A DNA stretch of 64,000 nucleotides, from the NCBI GenBank assembly GCA_948560265.1, contig CAOXTD010000005.1, positions 16,264-80,263 of the forward strand, in the 5' to 3' direction. Position 1 is the first letter of the stretch; each line of letters starts with the position of its first letter. Positions 29,055-38,606 of the stretch are shown here, piece by piece. The notes beneath the pieces are model-generated. The model had not been told where the DNA came from and did not search any database. It saw only the letters and a program-made list of their open reading frames with translations. The DNA is from an uncultured Clostridia bacterium. Its GTDB lineage: Bacteria > Bacillota > Clostridia > TANB77 > CAG-508. Both the position numbers and the translations under genes were made by a program.

Positions 29055-29756
29055 ATGAAAAATCTAAATTTAAAGAAAAATCAGGTGGTTATTTTTGTAA
29101 TAGCTTTAATGCTAGTAACAGCAGGATATTTGAATTTTAGTAATGAGCAAAATTTATTGCCAACTAGTAGTCTGGCAGATTCCGAGCAAATGGCGGCTAT
29201 TGGAGATGCAACATTAGTTAGTGCTAATCAAACAACTAAAAATTCGGTAGTAGATAGCGTGATAAATAATACAACAAGTAATACTAGACAAAATAGTAAT
29301 GCTCAAACAAACAGTAACGTACAAACAAGTGGAGATATACAAGCAAACATGAATGAACAAACTAACAATCAAGTAGCTGCAAGTCAAACAAATAATATTC
29401 CTCAAACAGATAATAGCTATTATACCCAATCTAAGTTAGATAGGGAAAAAATGTATTCTCAAATGTTAGAAAATTATCAAAAGATATTAGAGGCAGATAA
29501 TTTAAGTACAGAAGAGAAAACAACTGCACAAGAAGAAATCAAGAAAATTAATAATGAGAAAAATGCTATTATGATAGCAGAAAATTTAATCAAAACAAAA
29601 GGCTTTGAAGAGGTTTTATTATTCGTGAATAATGGAAATGTTAGTGTTGTAGTAAGAACGGAAAAATTAGATGAAAGTCAAATTGCACAAATTCAAAATA
29701 TAGTGACAAGAGAGTTAAATGTAAAAGTAACAAAGATTAATGTAAGCATAAAATAA
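29055..29756 (+). CDS. spoIIIAH: Stage III sporulation protein AH
   Basis: 233 residues. An N-terminal membrane helix (QVVIFVIALMLVTAGYLNF) is followed by an Asn/Gln/Thr linker (about 60-125) and a C-terminal ring-building domain (LIKTKGFEEVLLFVNNGNVSVVVRTEKLDESQIAQIQNIVTREL). In the family it docks with forespore SpoIIQ. Last gene of the operon; a short AGAGGT/ACCTCT hairpin with a T-rich tail follows at 29770-29795. Confidence 0.92.
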   Translation: MKNLNLKKNQVVIFVIALMLVTAGYLNFSNEQNLLPTSSLADSEQMAAIGDATLVSANQTTKNSVVDSVINNTTSNTRQNSNAQTNSNVQTSGDIQANMNEQTNNQVAASQTNNIPQTDNSYYTQSKLDREKMYSQMLENYQKILEADNLSTEEKTTAQEEIKKINNEKNAIMIAENLIKTKGFEEVLLFVNNGNVSVVVRTEKLDESQIAQIQNIVTRELNVKVTKINVSIK

Positions 29757-29853
29757 GTTTTATGAGTATAGAGAGGTGAATTTCAAATACCTCTTTATTT
29801 TTATACACAAAGTTATATATTTATTTCAATTAGTCAAATTTTCAATAAAAATA

Positions 29854-29881
29854 TTGTATTTTTCAAATTTATTGATATAAT
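29854..29881 (+). promoter_or_regulatory. Candidate promoter of pfkA
   Basis: TTGTAT (29854-29859), 16-bp spacer, TATAAT (29876-29881), about 45 bases before the pfkA start. Confidence 0.55.
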
Positions 29882-29926
29882 AAGAAAGAATAAATATACG
29901 TACGGTATAAACTAAGGAGGATTTTT

Positions 29927-31069
29927 ATGATAAAGAGAGTTGCTATTTTGGCAAATGGTGGTGATGTATCAGGATTTAATGCGGTTATTAGGGCTATTAT
30001 TAAAACGGCAGAGAACAATAATGTAGAATGTTATGGATTTATTGAGGGATATAAAGGATTATTAGAAAATAATTATGTACAATTATGCACTCATGCAACT
30101 GGAAATGCAATTGGGATTTTGCCAAAAGGTGGTTCTATTATTGGTTCTTCTACTAATTCTAATGTGTTTAATTATCCCGTAGAGGAAAATGGAGAAATTA
30201 TTTATAAAGACTTATCAGACCAATGTGTAGAAAATATAAAAAAAGACGGAATTGACTGCCTATTTACTTTAGGAGGAGATGGAACTCAAAAATCAGCAAG
30301 AGATTTATCACTAAAAGGAATTAATGTAATTGGTGTTCCAAAAACGATCGATAATGATGTTGCGTGCACAGAGATTACTTTTGGATATAATACTGCTGTA
30401 TCTGTTGCAGCAGATGCATTAGATAGACTTCATACAACAGGTGCTACACATCACAGAATCATGGTACTAGAGGTTATGGGAAGATATGCAGGTTGGATAG
30501 CCTTGGAAGCAGCGATTGCAGGAGGAGCAGACGTTGCGCTAATTCCAGAAATTCCATATGATATCAATAAAGCTGCACAAAAAATTATTAATCGTAAAAA
30601 TAGAGGAAAGAGTTTTAGTGTAGTAGTTGTAGCAGAGGGAGCAAAACCAATAGGCGGAGAAATTAGTGTAAAGGCAGTGCGCAATAAAGGAAAAGGCGTG
30701 GATAACAACAAATTAGGTGGAGCGGGTGAAAAAGTGGCAGCAGCATTACAAGAGTTAACAGGATTAGAAGCTAGATGCACAGTTTTAGGGTATATGCAAA
30801 GAGGTGGATCACCAACAGCTTTTGACAGAGTGCTTTCAACAAAATACGGAGCAATGGCAATGGAGCTTGCTTTACAAGAGAAATTTAATGTATTAACAGT
30901 TATAAAAGATGGAAAACTAAATTATGTTCCACTAGAAGATGTGGTAGGAAATAATAAGGAAATAGGAGCTGTTTCAGGAAATACTCCAGAAAGCAGTATT
31001 AGAAGAGTTAATATGGATCATGATCTAGTGAAAACGGCTAGACATATTGGTATCAACTTAGGAGATTAA
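29927..31069 (+). CDS. pfkA: 6-phosphofructokinase
   Basis: 380-residue phosphofructokinase, phosphorylating fructose 6-phosphate in glycolysis. Visible motifs: ILANGGDVSGFNAVIRAI, phosphate site FTLGGDGTQKSA, catalytic PKTIDNDV, GRYAGWIALEAAIAGGAD and QRGGSPTAFDR. The residues that set donor choice are mixed: GGDG (ATP-like) with PKTIDND (Lys, as in PPi enzymes). That combination is known in group III bacterial enzymes that use ATP, so ATP is favoured but not proven. AAGGAGG site. Works upstream of the aldolase encoded at 46977. Confidence 0.92.
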   Translation: MIKRVAILANGGDVSGFNAVIRAIIKTAENNNVECYGFIEGYKGLLENNYVQLCTHATGNAIGILPKGGSIIGSSTNSNVFNYPVEENGEIIYKDLSDQCVENIKKDGIDCLFTLGGDGTQKSARDLSLKGINVIGVPKTIDNDVACTEITFGYNTAVSVAADALDRLHTTGATHHRIMVLEVMGRYAGWIALEAAIAGGADVALIPEIPYDINKAAQKIINRKNRGKSFSVVVVAEGAKPIGGEISVKAVRNKGKGVDNNKLGGAGEKVAAALQELTGLEARCTVLGYMQRGGSPTAFDRVLSTKYGAMAMELALQEKFNVLTVIKDGKLNYVPLEDVVGNNKEIGAVSGNTPESSIRRVNMDHDLVKTARHIGINLGD

Positions 31070-31086
31070 TAGAAGGAGCGATATTT

Positions 31087-32796
31087 ATGATAGACTTCAA
31101 ACGAAAAATCGCAGAGCAAATTAGCAAAGCAGCAAACTTATCACAAGAAGAAATATATGAATATATTGAAGTTCCAACAGATGAAAAAATGGGGGATTTT
31201 GCATTTCCTTGTTTTAAACTTGCAAAAGAGCTAAAAAAAGCACCACAAATGATAGCACAAGATTTAAAAGAAAAAATAGTATTTGAAGATGGTTCTATAA
31301 AAGAAATTAATGTGGTTAATGGATATTTAAATTTTACTGTTCAGAATCAAGCAATAATAGAAAATGTGTTAAAGGAAATTAATGATAAACAAGAGAATTA
31401 TGGAAAAAGTACAATAGGACAAGGGAAAAATATTGTCATTGACTATTCTGCGCCTAATATTGCAAAACCTTTTCATATAGGACATCTACGTTCTACAGTA
31501 ATTGGTGGGGCACTATACAAAATTTATAAAGCACTAGGATATCATTGCACAGGAATAAACCATTTAGGAGATTATGGAACACAGTTTGGTAAATTAATTG
31601 AAGGGTATAAAAAATGGGGAGAAGAATACAATATTGAAGAGAACCCTATTGATGAGTTAACCAAAATTTATGTTAGAATTAATAATTTATGCAAAGAAGA
31701 TGAAAGTGTTTTAGAAGCGTGTAGAGATAATTTTAAAAAGTTAGAAGATGGAGACGAATATTGTACTAAGTTATGGACAAAGTTTAGAGAATTAAGCTTA
31801 AAAGAATTCCAAAGAGTTTATGACATGTTACAAGTTGATTTTGACTCTTGGAATGGAGAGGCTTTCTATTCTGATAAAATGCCAGAAGTAATTGAAATTT
31901 TAAAAGGTAAGAATTTGTTAGTTCCATCAGAAGGAGCTATGGTAGTAGATTTATCTGAAAAAGATATGCCACCATGTATTATTGAGAAAACGAATGGATC
32001 TACTACATATGCTACTCGTGATTTAGCCGCAATTTTATATCGTGCTAGAACTTACGATTTTACAAAGGCAATTTATGTGACGTCTTATGAACAAATTTTA
32101 CACTTTAAACAAGTATTTGAAACTGCCAAGAACTTAAATTTACCAGAAAAATACACTACTGGATTGGTTCATGTTCCTTTTGGAATGGTACAATTAAAAA
32201 ATGGAAAAATGTCAACAAGAGAAGGCAATATTATTAAGCTAGAAGAACTACTAAATGAAGCAATTTCAAGAGTAGAAGAAATTATGCAAGAAAAAAATCC
32301 AAACCTAGAAAATAAAGCAGAAATTGCAAAGAAAATTGGTATTGGAGCAGTTATTTTTAATGACTTATACAATAGTAGAATTAAAGATGAAATCTTTGAC
32401 TGGGATACTATGTTAAACTTCAATGGAGAAACAGGACCATACATGCAATATATTTATGTAAGAACAAAAAGTTTACTAGAAAAGGCAGGATATATTCCAA
32501 ATATGGAAGATATTAACTTTACTAAATTAGAAGATGAAGCATCTATGAAAGTTATCAAACAAATTTATAACTTTGGGGATAGTCTAAAACAAGCAGCAGA
32601 AAAGTACGAACCATATGTTGTAGCAAGATACTTAATTAGTTTAGCACAAGCATTTAGTAGTTTCTACAATGAGAATAAAATAATAGGTGCAGAAAAAGCA
32701 GTTCAAGATGCAAGATTATATTTAACATATGCAACAGGAATTGTATTAAAAGCAGGAGCAGAATTATTAGGAATTCAAATGCCAGATAGAATGTAA
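31087..32796 (+). CDS. argS: Arginyl-tRNA synthetase
   Basis: 569-residue class I synthetase charging tRNA-Arg. The HIGH-type signature is FHIGHLRST (about residues 130-138) after the family block VIDYSAPNIAKP; the C-terminal DALR anticodon-binding domain ends in KAGAELLGIQMPDRM. The family's substitute for KMSKS is visible as KMSTREGN. AAGGAG site, 17 bases after pfkA. Normal length with no in-frame CGG. Relevant to the recoding question: it charges whatever arginine tRNAs remain. Confidence 0.95.
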   Translation: MIDFKRKIAEQISKAANLSQEEIYEYIEVPTDEKMGDFAFPCFKLAKELKKAPQMIAQDLKEKIVFEDGSIKEINVVNGYLNFTVQNQAIIENVLKEINDKQENYGKSTIGQGKNIVIDYSAPNIAKPFHIGHLRSTVIGGALYKIYKALGYHCTGINHLGDYGTQFGKLIEGYKKWGEEYNIEENPIDELTKIYVRINNLCKEDESVLEACRDNFKKLEDGDEYCTKLWTKFRELSLKEFQRVYDMLQVDFDSWNGEAFYSDKMPEVIEILKGKNLLVPSEGAMVVDLSEKDMPPCIIEKTNGSTTYATRDLAAILYRARTYDFTKAIYVTSYEQILHFKQVFETAKNLNLPEKYTTGLVHVPFGMVQLKNGKMSTREGNIIKLEELLNEAISRVEEIMQEKNPNLENKAEIAKKIGIGAVIFNDLYNSRIKDEIFDWDTMLNFNGETGPYMQYIYVRTKSLLEKAGYIPNMEDINFTKLEDEASMKVIKQIYNFGDSLKQAAEKYEPYVVARYLISLAQAFSSFYNENKIIGAEKAVQDARLYLTYATGIVLKAGAELLGIQMPDRM

Positions 32797-32885
32797 AAGA
32801 AAAAATATTAAAAAAATATATTCAAATGAAAAACATTGTGATAGAATATGAAATAACAAATTAGAAATTGCGAAAGGAAGGAAAA

Positions 32886-34253
32886 ATGAGAAAGTATTTT
32901 GGAACAGATGGAATTAGAAGGATTGCTAATACAGAACTTTCACCAGAGTTAGTTTATCGTGTAGCAAAGGCAGGTGCTTATGCTTTAGCAAAACACAGTA
33001 ACCACACACCTACTATTTTAATTGGAAGGGATACAAGAATTTCAGGCACTCTAATTGAAAGTGCCATGACAGCAGGATTTTTGAGCTATGGGGCAAATGT
33101 AATTAGTTTAGGAGTGATACCAACTCCAGGAGTTGCTTACTTAACTAAAAAACTAAAAGCAGATGCAAGTGTTGTTATTTCAGCATCACACAATACATAT
33201 GAATTTAATGGAGTAAAATACTTTAGCAATAAAGGAATGAAGATTCCAGACGAAATCGAAGAAGAAATTGAAGAGATGATGGATTCTGATAAACTTAGTG
33301 ATTTTACTGCTGTAAATGAAAAGATTGGAATAGCAGAAGTAAGAACAGACCTTTTAGATGAATATGTATATTTCTTTAGAAAAAATTTCGAAGAAGAATT
33401 TGAAGAATATGATAGAGATGATTTTGTAGTAGCAATTGATACCGCTAATGGTGCTACATCAGTTGTAGCAGATAAAGTATTTACTGCATTAGGAATTAGA
33501 CATTATATTATGAATGATACACCAAATGGTATTAATATTAATGAGAACTGTGGTTCTACCCATTTAGATATGCTAAAAAATTATGTAATAGAACATAATT
33601 GCAATTTAGGAATTGCCTATGATGGAGATGGAGATAGGTGTTTAGCAGTTGATGAAAATGGAAATGAGATTAATGGGGATAAATTATTAGCTGTTATTTC
33701 TAATTATATGAAAGAAAAAGGAACCTTGAAAAATAACGCTGTAGTTGCTACAGTTATGAGTAATTTAGGATTAAAGAAATATGCAGAAGCAAATGGATTA
33801 GACTGTGTACAAACCAAAGTTGGTGATAGATATGTATTAGAAGAAATGCTAAAAAATGGTTATAATATTGGTGGAGAACAATCAGGACACGTCATTTTCT
33901 TAGATTATAATCCAACAGGAGATGGAATTTTAACTTCTTTAATGCTAATTAAAGTTATGTTAGAAAAAAAGAAAGCAGCTTCTGAACTATGCAAGATTAT
34001 TAACATCTATCCACAAGTATTAATTAATGCAAAAGTAGCCAATAATAAAAAAGATGACTATAAGAATGACAATGATATTCAAAATGCAATACAAAAACTA
34101 GAAGAAGAATTTTCAGGCAATGGAAGAGTTTTAATTAGACCATCAGGTACTGAACCTTTAATTCGTGTTATGATAGAAGGAGAAGACCAAGTTTATATGC
34201 AAAAGAAAGCTGAAGAATTAGTTAGCTTAATTGAAAAAAAATTAGGCGAATAG
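32886..34253 (+). CDS. glmM: Phosphoglucosamine mutase
   Basis: 455 residues. Converts glucosamine 6-phosphate to glucosamine 1-phosphate for UDP-GlcNAc and the cell wall. MRKYFGTDGIRRIANTELSPEL at the start, the phosphoserine loop SVVISASHNTYEFNGVK, metal loop AYDGDGDRC, sugar loop GGEQSGH, and phosphate-binding RPSGTEPLIRVM are all present. ATG 32886 is chosen because AAAGGAAGG lies just before it; the TTG at 32868 is upstream of that site. Confidence 0.95.
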   Translation: MRKYFGTDGIRRIANTELSPELVYRVAKAGAYALAKHSNHTPTILIGRDTRISGTLIESAMTAGFLSYGANVISLGVIPTPGVAYLTKKLKADASVVISASHNTYEFNGVKYFSNKGMKIPDEIEEEIEEMMDSDKLSDFTAVNEKIGIAEVRTDLLDEYVYFFRKNFEEEFEEYDRDDFVVAIDTANGATSVVADKVFTALGIRHYIMNDTPNGININENCGSTHLDMLKNYVIEHNCNLGIAYDGDGDRCLAVDENGNEINGDKLLAVISNYMKEKGTLKNNAVVATVMSNLGLKKYAEANGLDCVQTKVGDRYVLEEMLKNGYNIGGEQSGHVIFLDYNPTGDGILTSLMLIKVMLEKKKAASELCKIINIYPQVLINAKVANNKKDDYKNDNDIQNAIQKLEEEFSGNGRVLIRPSGTEPLIRVMIEGEDQVYMQKKAEELVSLIEKKLGE

Positions 34254-34280
34254 CCAAAAATACAAAGGAGGAAATGGACA

Positions 34281-34619
34281 ATGCCATTTATTAATTTTAC
34301 AAACCCAACCCTTATTTTATTAGGACTAATACTTTTTTTATTAGTATTATATCTAGGAAGAGAAACAAAGAAAGCCTGGGTAATAGGCATAATGCTTTTT
34401 GCATTCTTAGGATTACTAATAGGGCATGCAGTAGAATTTGCAACATTTGCAAGTAAAGGAAGTCAACTTTATGAAACATTACTTGCTTGTTCAACTGTAG
34501 ACTTAGTATTTATCTTTGTATCTTTCATTTCTTATCTATGGGTAGATGATATTGAAACTAAAACAGGTAAAAAGAAAAGTATTGATAATAGCTTGGAGTG
34601 GTTTTGGAATAAAGTTTAA
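34281..34619 (+). CDS. Three-helix membrane protein, unknown
   Basis: 112 residues with helices at about 10-27 ([18 protein letters not shown]), 35-57 ([24 protein letters not shown]) and 70-90 ([17 protein letters not shown]). Highly hydrophobic. AAAGGAGG site between glmM and metG, all on the same strand. Not recognised. Confidence 0.7.
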   Translation: MPFINFTNPTLILLGLILFLLVLYLGRETKKAWVIGIMLFAFLGLLIGHAVEFATFASKGSQLYETLLACSTVDLVFIFVSFISYLWVDDIETKTGKKKSIDNSLEWFWNKV

Positions 34620-34645
34620 AAGCAAAAAGAAAGAGGGGAACAGTT

Positions 34646-36238
34646 ATGCCAAAATTTTATATAACAACACCTATTTATTACCCAAGTGGAAAATTCCACA
34701 TTGGAACAGCATATACCACAGTATTAGCAGATACGATTAAAAGATATAAACAAGCTAGAGGATATGATGTTTACATGCTTACTGGAACAGATGAGCATGG
34801 ACAAAAAATTCAAAAAGTAGCAGAAGCAAGAGGAAAAACACCACAAGAACATGTAGATGAGATGGCAGAAGAGGCAAAAAAATTGTGGCGATTAATGGAG
34901 ATTCAGAATGATGATTTTATTCGTACCACTGATGAAAGACACACAAAGGTAGTAGAAGAAATTTTTGATAGATTAATGGAAAAAGGCGATATATACAAGT
35001 CTGAATATGAAGGTTGGTATTGTATGCCTTGTGAAACATATTTTACTCAGACACAATTAGTAGATGGAAAATGTCCAGATTGTGGTAGAGAAGTAAAGAA
35101 AATGAAAGAAGAATCTTACTTCTTTAATATGAAAAAATATGCAGATAGACTGATAAAATTCTACCAAGAAAATCCTACTTTTATTTTACCAGAGTCAAGA
35201 AAAAATGAATTATTTAATAATTTCTTAAAACCAGGTTTAGAAGATTTATGCGTTAGCAGGACAAGCTTTGATTGGGGAGTAAAAGTACGAAAAGATCCAA
35301 AACATGTTATTTATGTATGGCTAGATGCTCTAACAAACTATATCACAGCATTAGGCTATTTGTCAGATGATGATAGCTTAATGCAGAAGAATTGGCCGGC
35401 AGATGTACAAATTGTAGGAAAAGATATTATTCGTTTCCATGGTTTATATTGGCCTATTTTCTTAATGGCCTTGGATTTACCACTTCCAAAGCAAATTTAT
35501 GCTCATGGCTTTATCATGATGAAAGATGGTAAGATGTCTAAGTCAAAAGGAAATGTGATTTATCCTGAACCATTAATTGAACGTTATGGATTGGATAGCC
35601 TTAAATATTTCTTATTAAGAGAAATGCCTTATGGACAAGATGGAACATTTACACCAGAAGGATTTGTAGAGAGATTTAATTATGACTTATGTAACGACTT
35701 AGGAAATTTATTAAATAGAACAATTGGAATGATTAACAAATACTTTGGAGGAGAGATAGCAGGTTATACAAGTCCTAAAACTGTTGTTGGAGAAAATATT
35801 AATTTGGCAGAATTAAATCAAGAGATTGAAAAATTTTCAGACGGCATTATTCATGAAGTGGAAAACTTGTTAGATACTTACCATATAGCAAATGCAATTA
35901 CACAAACATGGGAATTAGTATCTAGAACAAATAAATATATTGATGAAACAGCACCCTGGATATTGTTTAAAGAAGAAAAACTAGAAGAATTAAAATCAGT
36001 AATGTATCATTTAGTAGAAAATTTAAGAAGAATTGCAATTTTAATTGCACCATATATGGGACATACGTCTACAAAAATGCTAGAACAGTTAAATATTCCA
36101 GAAGAATTACAAACATGGGATAGTTTAGACAAATATGAAGAATTAAAAGATATTAAAGTAACAGACAAACCAGAAGTATTATTTGCAAGATTAGATAGTG
36201 AAGCAGAAGTGGAAGAAATCAAAAATATGATGAAATAA
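34646..36238 (+). CDS. metG: Methionyl-tRNA synthetase, short form
   Basis: 530 residues. Class I signature [13 protein letters not shown], a zinc-binding domain with CMPCETYF and CPDCG, the KMSKSKGN loop near residue 300, and the helical anticodon-binding domain. It lacks the C-terminal EMAP/Trbp111-like tRNA-binding domain that many Firmicute enzymes carry (about 640 residues). Otherwise complete. Confidence 0.95.
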   Translation: MPKFYITTPIYYPSGKFHIGTAYTTVLADTIKRYKQARGYDVYMLTGTDEHGQKIQKVAEARGKTPQEHVDEMAEEAKKLWRLMEIQNDDFIRTTDERHTKVVEEIFDRLMEKGDIYKSEYEGWYCMPCETYFTQTQLVDGKCPDCGREVKKMKEESYFFNMKKYADRLIKFYQENPTFILPESRKNELFNNFLKPGLEDLCVSRTSFDWGVKVRKDPKHVIYVWLDALTNYITALGYLSDDDSLMQKNWPADVQIVGKDIIRFHGLYWPIFLMALDLPLPKQIYAHGFIMMKDGKMSKSKGNVIYPEPLIERYGLDSLKYFLLREMPYGQDGTFTPEGFVERFNYDLCNDLGNLLNRTIGMINKYFGGEIAGYTSPKTVVGENINLAELNQEIEKFSDGIIHEVENLLDTYHIANAITQTWELVSRTNKYIDETAPWILFKEEKLEELKSVMYHLVENLRRIAILIAPYMGHTSTKMLEQLNIPEELQTWDSLDKYEELKDIKVTDKPEVLFARLDSEAEVEEIKNMMK

Positions 36239-36281
36239 GCTGAATGATATGTGTAATGGATAAAAAGTAAGAGGTAAAAAG

Positions 36282-36953
36282 ATGGGAAAAATATTTGTAA
36301 TAGATGGAACAGATGGTAGTGGAAAACAAACACAATTTGAGAGGTTAAAAAATAGATTAACGGAAGAAGGTATAGATTACAGAACCGTCAGCTTTCCAAA
36401 TTATGATAGTCCATCTTCGTCACTAGTGAAAATGTATCTATCTGGTGAATTCGGAGAGAATGCCAAAGATGTTAGCCCATATATTGCTTCAACCTTTTAT
36501 GCAGCAGATAGATATGCAACATATACAACAAAGTATAAAGAGTATTATGAAAATGGTGGTATTATATTAGCAGACAGGTATACTACTGCTAATATGGTAC
36601 ATCAAGCAGGAAAAATACAAGATAGCGAAGAAAGAGAAAAATTTTTAAATTGGTTATGGAATTTAGAGTTTGAATTATATGGTTTACCAGTACCTGCAGA
36701 AGTATTTTTTCTAAAGATGCCACCAGAAAAGGCGTTAGAGTTGATTAAAAACAGAGAAAATAAATTTACTCATAGTGTACAAAAAGACATTCATGAAAGA
36801 GATAAAAGTCATATTATAGATAGTTTTAATGCTGCTTGTAGTGTTGCACAGAAATATAATTGGTATACAGTGGAATGTATCAAAGGCGGACAAGTAAGAA
36901 CAATAGATGATATTCATGAAGAAATTTATCAGGAAATTAGAAAACATGCATAG
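36282..36953 (+). CDS. tmk: Thymidylate kinase
   Basis: 223 residues. Phosphorylates dTMP to dTDP. P-loop FVIDGTDGSGKQTQ (about residues 5-18), the TMP-binding LADRYTTANMVHQ, and an acidic lid region. The P-loop Gly before Lys is encoded by an ordinary GGA here without a preceding C, unlike uvrA, uvrB and spoIIIAA. It starts 43 bases after metG. Confidence 0.92.
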   Translation: MGKIFVIDGTDGSGKQTQFERLKNRLTEEGIDYRTVSFPNYDSPSSSLVKMYLSGEFGENAKDVSPYIASTFYAADRYATYTTKYKEYYENGGIILADRYTTANMVHQAGKIQDSEEREKFLNWLWNLEFELYGLPVPAEVFFLKMPPEKALELIKNRENKFTHSVQKDIHERDKSHIIDSFNAACSVAQKYNWYTVECIKGGQVRTIDDIHEEIYQEIRKHA

Positions 36954-37004
36954 AAGAGTATGGTGTTTCACAGCCTTATAAGTGAGAAAGTTATAAATCG
37001 AACG

Positions 37005-37031
37005 AGTATATCCAAATTAGTTGGATATACT
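37005..37031 (+). terminator. Intrinsic terminator
   Basis: Perfect 11-bp stem AGTATATCCAA / TTGGATATACT, 5-base loop, then TCCTTTTTT; ends the tmk transcript. Confidence 0.88.
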
Positions 37032-37099
37032 TCCTTTTTTAGTATCCAAACAGAAGTTGTTTTCATAATATATACAAAAAATAATTGTGAGGATATATT

Positions 37100-37735
37100 A
37101 TGAATAAAATAAAAATGAATACGGTAGAGAAGGAATTATACTATCAAGGTGAAGTAATTGTCAGATATAAAATTGAGTACCCAGAGATAATTACTTCTTA
37201 TTATAACGAAGGAATACAAATTTTTAATCATGAAAATAGAAAATCTGCTTTAGAATTAAAAGAATATGCAGAGGGTGAATTATATGAACAGGCTAAGCAG
37301 ACATACGAATTCAACAAGAAAAATGGTTATCCAATTATGGTTTATGAATTAGTAAGGGAATGTAATATTACGTATAATCAAAATCAATTAGTCAGCTTGT
37401 ATTGTGACGAATACATTTTTGAAGGGGGAGCACATGGAAACACTTTACGAAAATCTCAAAATTGGGATTTGAAAATTGCTCAAGAAATTCCATTACAAGC
37501 GTTTTCAAAAGGAAATCCATATTATCTTATTGATATCTTAAAACAGATAAATAAGCAAATAGCAGAACAGATAGAGAATGGAGTAGGAAGCTATTTTCCC
37601 CAATATTGTCAATTAGTATTAGAAACTTTTAACCTAGAAAATTATTACTTAACACCAAATGGTATAGTGGTTTTCTTTCAACAATATGATATTGCACCAT
37701 ACTCTAGTGGAATACTTACTTTTCTTGTAAAATAA
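37100..37735 (+). CDS. DUF3298/RsiV-like protein without signal peptide
   Basis: 211 residues matching the DUF4163-DUF3298 pair seen in RsiV-type proteins: IKYEI-like strands at the start, SLYCDEYIFEGGAHGNTLRKSQNWDLK in the middle (the GGAHG motif is typical), and the DUF3298 tail LTPNGIVVFFQQYDIAPYSSGI. No membrane helix, so it is a cytoplasmic or standalone form. Function unknown. Confidence 0.82.
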   Translation: MNKIKMNTVEKELYYQGEVIVRYKIEYPEIITSYYNEGIQIFNHENRKSALELKEYAEGELYEQAKQTYEFNKKNGYPIMVYELVRECNITYNQNQLVSLYCDEYIFEGGAHGNTLRKSQNWDLKIAQEIPLQAFSKGNPYYLIDILKQINKQIAEQIENGVGSYFPQYCQLVLETFNLENYYLTPNGIVVFFQQYDIAPYSSGILTFLVK

Positions 37736-37740
37736 AGGAT

Positions 37741-37773
37741 AAAAGCACAGAGTGAAGTGGCTTCTGTGCTTTT
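37741..37773. terminator. Bidirectional terminator
   Basis: 11-bp perfect stem AAAAGCACAGA / TCTGTGCTTTT between convergent genes, overlapping the TetR stop codon. Confidence 0.88.
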
Positions 37774-38365
37774 ATTTCTCGATCAACTTCCTAATTACTT
37801 CATATAAATAAGGTTTATATTCTTCAATAGGAAGAGGTTCATTATATAAAATAGAGTTAAAGCAAGTAGAGCTAACCAATTCAATAATCATAAACAAGGT
37901 AACATCAGGTTTCTCTATTTTTAAATGATTATCTTCAATTCCTTTTATAAAAAGCTTATAAATACCATTTTCCTTTTGGCTATTATCTTCATAAATTTTC
38001 ATAACCGCCTTGTTATAAATTCCTAAAGATAAATTCTTAGAAATAAATTTTAACAAAAGAGGATTTGAAGTTAATTCATCTATAATATAATTAATGACAA
38101 AAATAATTTGGTCTGAGAAACTAGAGATGTAGTTTTTGTGCAAAGTATTTATGGCATCTTGAAAAAGTTTGCGAGAATGCTTGGCAATTAATACATCTCT
38201 GATTTCATATTTATCTTTAAAATATAAATAAAAGGTACCTTTGGCAACATTTGCATTGTCTACAATATCTTGAATAGAAGTGTCTTTCACACCTTTTTCT
38301 GTAAATAGTTTGAAAGCAGTATCTAATAATCTACGTTCTTTTTCTAATTTATTATCTTCTTCCAT
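37772..38365 (-). CDS. TetR-family repressor of the MMPL exporter
   Basis: 197 residues. N-terminal TetR HTH: RRLLDTAFKLFTEKGVKDTSIQDIVDNANVAKGTFYLYFKDKYEI. A variable helical ligand domain follows. ATG 38365 is preferred because GGAGGTG lies just before it; the longer frame to 38437 starts inside the divergent control region. It is divergent from the MMPL gene, and the intergenic region has two matching palindromic operators, so it surely represses the exporter and perhaps itself. Confidence 0.9.
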   Translation of the reverse strand: MEEDNKLEKERRLLDTAFKLFTEKGVKDTSIQDIVDNANVAKGTFYLYFKDKYEIRDVLIAKHSRKLFQDAINTLHKNYISSFSDQIIFVINYIIDELTSNPLLLKFISKNLSLGIYNKAVMKIYEDNSQKENGIYKLFIKGIEDNHLKIEKPDVTLFMIIELVSSTCFNSILYNEPLPIEEYKPYLYEVIRKLIEK

Positions 38366-38530
38366 AAGCACCTCCATTAAAATAGGGTATATGTCTATTA
38401 TGACACAAAAATGACGATTAGTCAATATGCCGCTCAAAAAAATTATATTTGGCTTGAGTTGTTATTACATTGAATTTTATATAAAACTTCTTAAGAATTC
38501 CTTAAAAAGAAAAATATTTTTTAAAACATA

Positions 38531-38578
38531 TTGACCAACGGTCACGAAAAGAGTATAATACAAAATGACCGTTGGTCA
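38531..38578 (+). promoter_or_regulatory. MMPL promoter with two TetR operators
   Basis: TTGACC (38531-38536), 17-bp spacer, TATAAT (38554-38559). TGACCAACGGTCA (38532-38544) overlaps the -35 box, and its exact reverse complement TGACCGTTGGTCA (38566-38578) lies just after the -10 box. Each is an imperfect GACC-N3-GGTC palindrome, so bound repressor would flank the core promoter. Confidence 0.85.
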
Positions 38579-38606
38579 TATAATATATAAAACTAAGAAA
38601 GGATGA